Assembly: GCA_018335615.1 (NCBI GenBank)
Contig: JAGXRS010000291.1
Coordinates: forward strand, 1-11,244
Reading direction: 5' to 3'
DNA length: 11,244 nucleotides
Source: Hydrogenophaga sp.
Lineage (GTDB): Bacteria; Pseudomonadota; Gammaproteobacteria; Burkholderiales; Burkholderiaceae_C
Part shown: piece by piece, positions 7,467 through 11,244 of the stretch
How positions within the stretch are numbered: position 1 is the first letter of the stretch
How the letters are laid out: each line of letters starts with the position of its first letter
Program-made: the position numbers and the translations under genes
The notes under the pieces: generated by a model
Told to the model about the DNA's origin: nothing
Seen by the model: only the letters and a program-made list of their open reading frames with translations
The model's database searches: none

Positions 7467-8408
7467 ATGCCCACCCCCATCAAGCGCCTGCTGCGCACCT
7501 CGCCCCAGCAACTGCGTGCCTTCGAAGCCACGGCGCGCCTCATGTCCGTCACCCAGGCCGCGCGCGAACTGCATGTGAGCCAGCCCACGGTGAGCGTGCA
7601 GTTGCGCGAGCTGGCAGCGCTGGTGGGTGAACCGCTGTTCGAGCCCGTGGGCCGCGGCATCCGCCTCACGCCCGCGGGCGAGGCGCTGCAAGGCACGGTG
7701 GCCGACATCGCCACCTGCTGGCAGCGCTTCGAAGACCGACTGGGCGACCTGCGCGGCCTGCTGCGCGGGCGCCTGCGCATCGCGGCGGTGACCACCGCCG
7801 AGTACTTCGTGCCCGATCTGCTCGGCCCCTTTGCCGCGCTGCACCCCGGCGTGGAGATCGACCTGGCGGTGGAGAACCGCGACCGCGTCGTCGCCCGCCT
7901 GCACCGCCAGGCCGACGACCTGGCCGTGATGATGCTGCCGCCCGCCGAACTGCCGCTGCACAGCCAGCCCTTTCTGGACAACCCCCTGGTGGTCATTGCC
8001 CCGCGCGACCACCCGCTGGCCGACAGCGCGCAGCCCATCCCGCTGGACGCCCTGAGCCACGAGCGCTGGCTCATGCGCGAGGCCGGCAGCGGCACCCGCC
8101 TGGTGGCCGAACGCCATTTCGCCGACCACGGTCTCGCCCCGCGCATCGCCATGAGCCTGGGCAGCAACGAAGCCATCAAGCACGCGGTGGGCGCCGGCCT
8201 GGGGCTGGCGGTGGTCTCGGCCCTCACGGTGGAGGCCGGGCCGGCGTCTGCAGCAGCCAGCGCGCCGTGGGTGCGCCTGCCCGTGGAGGGCTTCCCCATC
8301 GAGCGCCAGTGGTCGCTGGTCTGGCGCAGCGACGCCCCGCTGGCCGCGCCGGCGCAGCGCTTCTTGTCCTACCTGCAGGTCAACACGGCGCCTGCCGCGC
8401 CGGCGTAG
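7467..8408 (+). CDS. LysR-family transcription regulator, CbbR-like
   Basis: This is a 313-residue LysR-type regulator. The N-terminal winged helix-turn-helix spans about 14-73, with the core helix in SVTQAARELHVSQPTVSVQLREL and the usual LFEPVGRGIRLTPAGEAL wing. A linker helix follows, then a periplasmic-binding-like effector domain (about 101-305) with GRLRIAAVTTAEYFVPDLL, REAGSGTR and LGSNEAIKHAVGAGLGLAVVS. The effector part looks most like CbbR, the regulator of Calvin-cycle genes, but no cbb gene is in the window and the effector is unknown. It is divergent from the isocitrate dehydrogenase across 155 bp. The ATG lacks a clear Shine-Dalgarno, and it was chosen because it starts the normal LysR N-terminus. 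A GC hairpin lies about 54 nt after its stop. Confidence 0.9.
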   Translation: MPTPIKRLLRTSPQQLRAFEATARLMSVTQAARELHVSQPTVSVQLRELAALVGEPLFEPVGRGIRLTPAGEALQGTVADIATCWQRFEDRLGDLRGLLRGRLRIAAVTTAEYFVPDLLGPFAALHPGVEIDLAVENRDRVVARLHRQADDLAVMMLPPAELPLHSQPFLDNPLVVIAPRDHPLADSAQPIPLDALSHERWLMREAGSGTRLVAERHFADHGLAPRIAMSLGSNEAIKHAVGAGLGLAVVSALTVEAGPASAAASAPWVRLPVEGFPIERQWSLVWRSDAPLAAPAQRFLSYLQVNTAPAAPA

Positions 8409-8461
8409 GGCGTCACCTGGCGTCGAGCGCCGAGTCGCTGGCAGAACGTGGTGCCCGGCTC

Positions 8462-8481
8462 CCTCCCCCGCTGGGGGGAGG
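8462..8481. repeat. GC-rich palindrome, REP-like or terminator
   Basis: CCTCCCCC (8462-8469) and GGGGGAGG (8474-8481) form a perfect 8-bp stem with a 4-nt loop, followed by the G-rich AATGGGGTCGGGGC. From memory, closely similar CCTCCCCC...GGGGGAGG palindromes recur between genes in many Burkholderiales genomes. It could end lysR transcription but has no T-run. Confidence 0.5.
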
Positions 8482-8527
8482 AATGGGGTCGGGGCTCCCC
8501 AGCCGACGCTCAGGCCTTGGCCACGAC

Positions 8528-8551
8528 AAAATGGGAATCTGACCCCGTTTT
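8528..8551 (+). repeat. REP-like element, copy 1
   Basis: The core is GGAATCTGACCCCG, flanked by AAAA on the left and TTTT on the right. GGG and CCC can pair around the central AATCTGA, and the A and T tracts extend the stem with a mismatch. It begins 34 bp before copy 2 in the same orientation. The complementary form, GGGGTCAGATTCC, is one I recall as common near REP-associated (RAYT/Y1) transposases. Confidence 0.6.
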
Positions 8552-8562
8552 ATTGAGCAACG

Positions 8563-8585
8563 AAATGGGAATCTGCCTCCTTTTT
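8563..8585 (+). repeat. REP-like element, copy 2
   Basis: The core is GGGAATCTGCCTCC followed by five T. It is a diverged version of copy 1, sharing AATGGGAATCTG exactly. The TTTTT end and partly pairing arms give it a terminator-like look on the plus strand, ahead of the permease gene. Confidence 0.55.
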
Positions 8586-8658
8586 CACGCCCTGCCCCAC
8601 GCTGGCACTGCAATTGCCCGGCGACGCTGTTCCCTATCGCTGAGGTACGGCGCTGGCC

Positions 8659-9804
8659 GTGATCAGCCCAGCACTGTTCAAACCCATGCCCGAGGCCACC
8701 CATCGCCTGCTGCGTGTCACGCTCGTTGTGTTGTTGCTTGTGCTGGCCGTCGTGGTGATGCGCTTGACGCTGGTGGTCAGCCTGCCGGTTGTCCTGGCGT
8801 GCTTCATCCTCATGCTGACGCAGCCACTGCAACAGGGGCTGCAGTCGCGCGGTCTGCACCAGGGGCTGGCGAACGCGCTGACCCTGCTGACCGTGGCCTT
8901 GGTGGCGGCGGTGTTCGTGCTGTTGCTGACCTGGCTGGGGCAGATCGTGGTGGCGCAGGCGCCTGACTACGGGCCGCAACTGGACCGCCTGCTCGCGCAC
9001 TGGCACCAGCGCCTGACCGACTGGGGCGGTGCTGAAGTCGTGGCGCCGCAGGGCGTGAATCTGCAGGCCGTCATCGACTATCTGGTGGGATGGGTGCCCG
9101 GCGTGTTTCGGGGCATCTACGGCTTCATGGGCCTGGTCGTGCTGACCGCCACCTTTCTGGTGCTGGGCATGATCGAGAGCCGCGACCTGCCCGAACGGGT
9201 GCGCGAAGCCCTGCGCCCTGCCACGGCCCAGGTGCTGTTGAAGGCCACCACCGAGTGGGCCCACAAGCTGCGGCGCTACGTGCTGGCGCGCACCGCCGTC
9301 AGTGCGCTCACGGGCGTGGCGGTGTGGGGCTTCACCTGGGCCATCGGGCTGGACATGCCCATGGTGTGGGGGCTGTTGACCTTCTTGCTCAACTTCATTC
9401 CGATGCTGGGCTCCATGGTGGCCGTGGTGCCCCCGGTGCTGGTGGCGTTCATGCAGCCGCAGGCGTGGATGGGCATTTCCGCGCTGATCGGATTGACCAG
9501 CATCCAGCTCCTGATCGGCAACTACCTCGATCCCCGGCTGGAAGGCCGCATCCTGTGTCTGTCGCCCTTTGTGCTGTTTCTGTCGGTGATTTTCTGGGGC
9601 TGGGTGTGGGGCATTCCCGGCGCGCTGATCGGCATTCCGCTGACCACCGGCATCGTCGTCTTCTGCCGCCACGGCGAGTCCACGCGCTGGCTGGCGCAAC
9701 TGCTCGAACACCACACGGACGATGAACCGGCCGAGCCTGCACGCGACGAAGTTGCGCCGACCGAAGTTGCGCCGACGGCCCATTCGCCTGTCGAGCCGCG
9801 CTGA
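8659..9804 (+). CDS. AI-2E/PerM-family permease
   Basis: This 381-residue inner-membrane protein belongs to the AI-2E (PerM/YdiK/TqsA-like) family. Members have been linked to autoinducer-2 or small-solute export and Na+/H+ exchange, so the name does not prove a role in signalling. Paired membrane segments lie at about 19-54 and 72-96. A soluble loop at about 98-148 follows, then further segments at about 152-172, 206-262, 270-287 and 302-335. Family marks are NFIPMLGSMVAVVPPVLVAF (245-264), YLDPRLEGR (289-297) and WGIPGALIGIPLT. The start is a GTG with GAGG 13 nt upstream. An ATG at 8686 is an alternative without a ribosome site. The acidic tail contains EVAPT twice, from a tandem DNA repeat. 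REP-like copies lie on both sides of the gene. Confidence 0.88.
   Translation: MISPALFKPMPEATHRLLRVTLVVLLLVLAVVVMRLTLVVSLPVVLACFILMLTQPLQQGLQSRGLHQGLANALTLLTVALVAAVFVLLLTWLGQIVVAQAPDYGPQLDRLLAHWHQRLTDWGGAEVVAPQGVNLQAVIDYLVGWVPGVFRGIYGFMGLVVLTATFLVLGMIESRDLPERVREALRPATAQVLLKATTEWAHKLRRYVLARTAVSALTGVAVWGFTWAIGLDMPMVWGLLTFLLNFIPMLGSMVAVVPPVLVAFMQPQAWMGISALIGLTSIQLLIGNYLDPRLEGRILCLSPFVLFLSVIFWGWVWGIPGALIGIPLTTGIVVFCRHGESTRWLAQLLEHHTDDEPAEPARDEVAPTEVAPTAHSPVEPR
9748..9777 (+). repeat. 15-bp tandem duplication inside the permease tail
   Basis: GAAGTTGCGCCGACC is followed at once by GAAGTTGCGCCGACG, two 15-bp units differing at the last base. In frame this repeats EVAPT in the C-terminal tail, a recent slippage-type change in an unstructured end. 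Confidence 0.85.
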
Positions 9805-9850
9805 CGGCGGTGGCCCATGTGCGCCCCGCCGCCATCCGGGCGGGCCGGGC

Positions 9851-9872
9851 GGTTGCAGGGCGGTTGCAGGGC
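9851..9872 (+). repeat. 11-bp perfect tandem repeat
   Basis: GGTTGCAGGGC occurs twice, head to tail and identical, directly before REP-like copy 3. The exact identity suggests a recent duplication. Confidence 0.8.
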
Positions 9873-9898
9873 GAATTGGAATCCGACCCCGCTTTTTG
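9873..9898 (+). repeat. REP-like element, copy 3
   Basis: GGAATCCGACCCCGCTTTTT is preceded by GAATT. It is the same element as copy 1 with T to C in the centre and a TTTTT tail. It begins 69 nt after the permease stop and has the same orientation as the other copies. Confidence 0.55.
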
Positions 9899-9925
9899 CT
9901 GGGAAACACGGTGGAGCCGCTGGAC

Positions 9926-10117
9926 TGATGCCGTCTCACACAGCACGGCGTCACCGGACGTTCAGCCCGGCTGCGTTTCGGACGTACGACACGGGGTGTG
10001 AGCGCCATTTTCACGGCGCTCGCTGGGTACACGTTTTCGCCTTACACACCATTCACTCCCGGTAGTGAACGCCGGAGCCGTCCCGGGCGTCTTGGTCAGG
10101 GGTGTGGGAGGCCCCTG
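9926..10117. other. cluster of four inverted repeats
   Basis: TGATGCCGT (9926-9934) pairs with ACGGCGTCA (9945-9953) with one G-U. GAGCGCC (10000-10006) pairs with GGCGCTC (10015-10021), and this hairpin is enclosed by GGTGTG (9995-10000) and CACACC (10045-10050), which share one base with it. TTCACT (10052-10057) pairs with AGTGAA (10064-10069). CAGGGG (10097-10102) pairs with CCCCTG (10112-10117), extended by GG/CC past a mismatch. CGGACGT also occurs directly twice (9955, 9979). It may be a noncoding RNA or a relic, and the strand is unknown. Confidence 0.4.
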
Positions 10118-10133
10118 TCCGGTTCTCGCCGTG

Positions 10134-10155
10134 AGATGGGGAATCTGCCCCCGCT
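10134..10155 (+). repeat. REP-like element, copy 4
   Basis: The core is GGGGAATCTGCCCCCGCTT. GGGG and CCCC pair around AATCTG to give a clean small hairpin. It lies 15 nt past the stop of the PIN toxin gene, so on the minus strand it forms the 3' end hairpin of that operon. Confidence 0.55.
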
Positions 10156-10170
10156 TCGGAGCCAGCGCGT

Positions 10171-10602
10171 TCAGTCCGTCTGGTGGGGAACTTTGATCAA
10201 CCGAACGGCGAGCGTGGGCACGCGGTCGAAACCTTGGTCCGCTGTGACAAACAAGGCTTCGCCCCCCATGCGCTGCCAGATCAAGGCGCTGGCGGCCTGC
10301 AGGGCATCGGGGGTTTTAAGCCCATGCCGGGCACGCAGGTCGGTCGCCATGTCAACCACCGTTGCGTCCAGTTCCAGTATCTGAACCGAGGCGAAAAAAT
10401 CGGCATAGCGCTGTAACAGCGCAGCATTGCCATCACGCAATGGTTTGACGCGGCACTCCATCACGGAAAGGCGCGAAACCGCCAGCTCCACAGCCGTTTG
10501 TTGCGCCGTGAGTTGCTGCAGCAGTGCGGTCGTCGCCTGACGAAACGTGTGGGCACCCTCGAAGCGGTAAATGAGGGCGCAGGCATCCAGAAACAGCCTC
10601 AT
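10171..10602 (-). CDS. PIN-domain toxin, VapC-like
   Basis: This 143-residue PIN-domain protein is probably an Mg2+-dependent ribonuclease toxin of a type II toxin-antitoxin pair. The acidic active-site residues are in place: D6 (FLDACALIY), E49 (SVMECRV), D99 (LKTPDALQAASAL) and D122 (FVTADQGFD). The ATG at 10602 overlaps the antitoxin stop as ATGA, so translation is coupled. A TTG 12 nt upstream would add four residues and is less likely. No Shine-Dalgarno is visible at the ATG, which fits coupling. VapC toxins cut tRNA or rRNA, but the target here cannot be read. Length and residues are normal, so it looks intact. Confidence 0.88.
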   Translation of the reverse strand: MRLFLDACALIYRFEGAHTFRQATTALLQQLTAQQTAVELAVSRLSVMECRVKPLRDGNAALLQRYADFFASVQILELDATVVDMATDLRARHGLKTPDALQAASALIWQRMGGEALFVTADQGFDRVPTLAVRLIKVPHQTD

Positions 10603-10889
10603 CGTTCGGGCCAACCGGCATGCATTTGCGCCAGACGCTGTTGCATGGCTTCTGCACCCAGACCGCCGGCTTGCTCGGGTTCGGGCAACAGGAGCATGTC
10701 CAGGCCGGCGCGTCCCGATAGCGCCGCGTTGTGATACGCCAGTTGCACCAGGCGTTCGTAATCCTCAGGGCGCAGCAGCACGGCACTGGGCTTGTTGCGC
10801 TTCATGAGGTGAACGGGGCCACGCTCCAAGGCCGCGTCCAACGCCGCAAACCCGCTGCGCTTGATATCAGCGACAGTGACGATATTCAT
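10599..10889 (-). CDS. Phd/YefM-type antitoxin
   Basis: This 96-residue antitoxin should bind and inhibit the downstream PIN toxin and repress their shared promoter. The N-terminal half (1-50) is a typical Phd/YefM fold: MNIVTVADIKRSGFAALDAAL, then GPVHLMKRNKPSAVLLRPEDYERL. The C-terminal half (51-96) would be the toxin-wrapping tail. A strong AAGGAG lies 6 nt before the ATG. The gene comes first in the operon, as usual, and overlaps the toxin start by 4 nt. Direct repeats just upstream look like its operator. Confidence 0.88.
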   Translation of the reverse strand: MNIVTVADIKRSGFAALDAALERGPVHLMKRNKPSAVLLRPEDYERLVQLAYHNAALSGRAGLDMLLLPEPEQAGGLGAEAMQQRLAQMHAGWPER

Positions 10890-10903
10890 GAAAAACTCCT
10901 TTT

Positions 10904-10929
10904 TCGGTACCGATAACCATACCGATTAC
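10904..10929. promoter_or_regulatory. candidate antitoxin operator: direct repeats plus palindrome
   Basis: TACCGATAAC (10908-10917) and TACCGATTAC (10920-10929) are direct repeats with a 12-bp period and one mismatch, just over one DNA turn. The first overlaps the perfect palindrome TCGGTACCGA (10904-10913). They sit between the candidate -10 and the ribosome site of the antitoxin gene, as expected for autorepression by an antitoxin. Confidence 0.5.
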
Positions 10930-10936
10930 AGAGCGA

Positions 10937-10965
10937 ATATTAGTCTTCGCGCCTGTCCACCGCAA
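10937..10965 (-). promoter_or_regulatory. candidate promoter of the toxin-antitoxin operon
   Basis: On the minus strand TTGCGG (10960-10965) and TAATAT (10937-10942) are 17 bp apart, with 3/6 and 4/6 consensus matches. Transcription would begin near 10930, right at the repeated operator. Confidence 0.4.
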
Positions 10966-10984
10966 GCAGCACCCCAGGAATCTC

Positions 10985-11244
10985 TCACCCCCGCCAGCCG
11001 CCGTCCTCGTGCCGCGCTCGGCCCAGGGCTTCGAGGGTGTCGAGGATGCGGGGCAGGCCCTTCTTCCACGGGCCTTTGCCTTTGAAGCTGGCCTCGATGG
11101 CGGGCAGGGGCAGCGGCGCGGAGCTGGCGCTGAGCAACTGGGCCACGGCGCGCATCTGTTCGGGCAAGGCGGACGGCCAGGGCTGGGCGGCGACGGCGGA
11201 CGCTGCAGCAGCAGCGGCGGTGTCTGCCTGCGGCGCCTGGCTCT
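10985..11244 (-). CDS. C-terminal end of an unidentified protein, 5' partial
   Basis: An open frame runs from the window edge to a TGA at 10985-10987 (about 85 residues). It starts with an Ala-rich linker (about 11170-11240), then a compact domain of about 60 residues: EQMRAVAQLLSASSAPLPLPAIEASF, then KGKGPWKKGLPRILDTLEALGRAR and a Trp-containing end. The pattern is like a winged helix in which two helices and a turn lead to a final 'leucine-rich helix, GRA' segment. From memory this resembles the C-termini of class I SAM-dependent DNA methyltransferases of the MmeI-like type, but no catalytic motif is in view. That the stretch codes is fairly sure, and its function is a guess. Confidence 0.55.
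   Translation of the reverse strand, partial: SQAPQADTAAAAAASAVAAQPWPSALPEQMRAVAQLLSASSAPLPLPAIEASFKGKGPWKKGLPRILDTLEALGRARHEDGGWRG

Larger units (their letters stand above)
9805..10170. other. 366-bp spacer: repeats and hairpins, no gene
   Basis: No credible coding frame is seen on either strand. The stretch holds an 11-bp tandem pair (9851-9872), REP-like copy 3 (9873-9898), a run of four hairpins (9926-10117), and REP-like copy 4 (10134-10155). The last lies just past the stop of the PIN toxin gene. The middle could be a structured RNA, the remains of a mobile element, or chance GC pairing. Confidence 0.6.

Noticed and set aside
8413..10032. Long open frame antisense to the permease (- strand)
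   Set aside because: It is Gln/His/Arg-rich, spans intergenic repeats and has no family features, while the permease on the + strand is clear.
9996..10130. Group II intron remnant (GTGTG at 9996, GGTGTGGGAGG near 10102, GAGCCG...CGGTTC)
   Set aside because: No 34-nt domain V with a GNRA loop and catalytic triad can be drawn, and no reverse transcriptase remains. The likeness is too short to call.
10600..10614. TTG start for the PIN toxin at 10614
   Set aside because: The ATG at 10602 overlaps the antitoxin stop as ATGA and begins directly with the PIN motif.

Overview
The window is GC-rich DNA, and its protein families and codon use suggest a betaproteobacterium of the Burkholderiales, most likely Comamonadaceae (Hydrogenophaga/Acidovorax-like). 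That assignment is an inference from the sequence style. No rRNA, tRNA, CRISPR array or complete insertion sequence is visible.

Layout from left to right. (1) Bases 1-799 (+) hold the 3' part of an alpha/beta hydrolase whose start lies outside the window. (2) Bases 860-3090 (-) hold a two-gene operon: a BCCT-family (betaine/choline/carnitine type) transporter, then a MarC-family membrane protein 5 nt downstream. (3) Bases 3448-5544 (-) hold a membrane sensor histidine kinase (periplasmic sensor, PAS, HisKA, HATPase) with no response regulator beside it. (4) Bases 5782-7311 (-) hold an isocitrate dehydrogenase of the long, roughly 500-residue class. Its coenzyme-site residues are Asp-Ile, which predicts NAD+ rather than NADP+. 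(5) Bases 7467-8408 (+) hold a CbbR-like LysR regulator divergent from the dehydrogenase. The 155-bp space between them holds an AT-rich island and a perfect 6+6 dyad, so the regulator probably controls itself and its neighbour. (6) Bases 8659-9804 (+) hold an AI-2E/PerM-family permease. (7) Bases 10171-10889 (-) hold a toxin-antitoxin operon with a Phd/YefM-type antitoxin and a PIN-domain (VapC-like) toxin overlapping by ATGA. (8) Bases 10985-11244 (-) hold the 3' end of another gene, possibly a DNA methyltransferase.

The right-hand third looks like accessory DNA. Four same-orientation copies of a short REP-like sequence (core GGAATCTGACCCC, varied) lie in the spaces around the permease. Two of them bracket a roughly 235-bp hairpin-rich stretch with no credible gene (9899-10133). 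This is the least explained part of the window. The left two thirds reads as ordinary chromosomal metabolism, transport and signalling. I see no strong evidence of a wholly new multi-gene system. The best leads are the LysR/IDH control region, the NAD-type IDH, the hairpin-rich stretch between REP-like repeats, and the repeated operator of the toxin-antitoxin operon.
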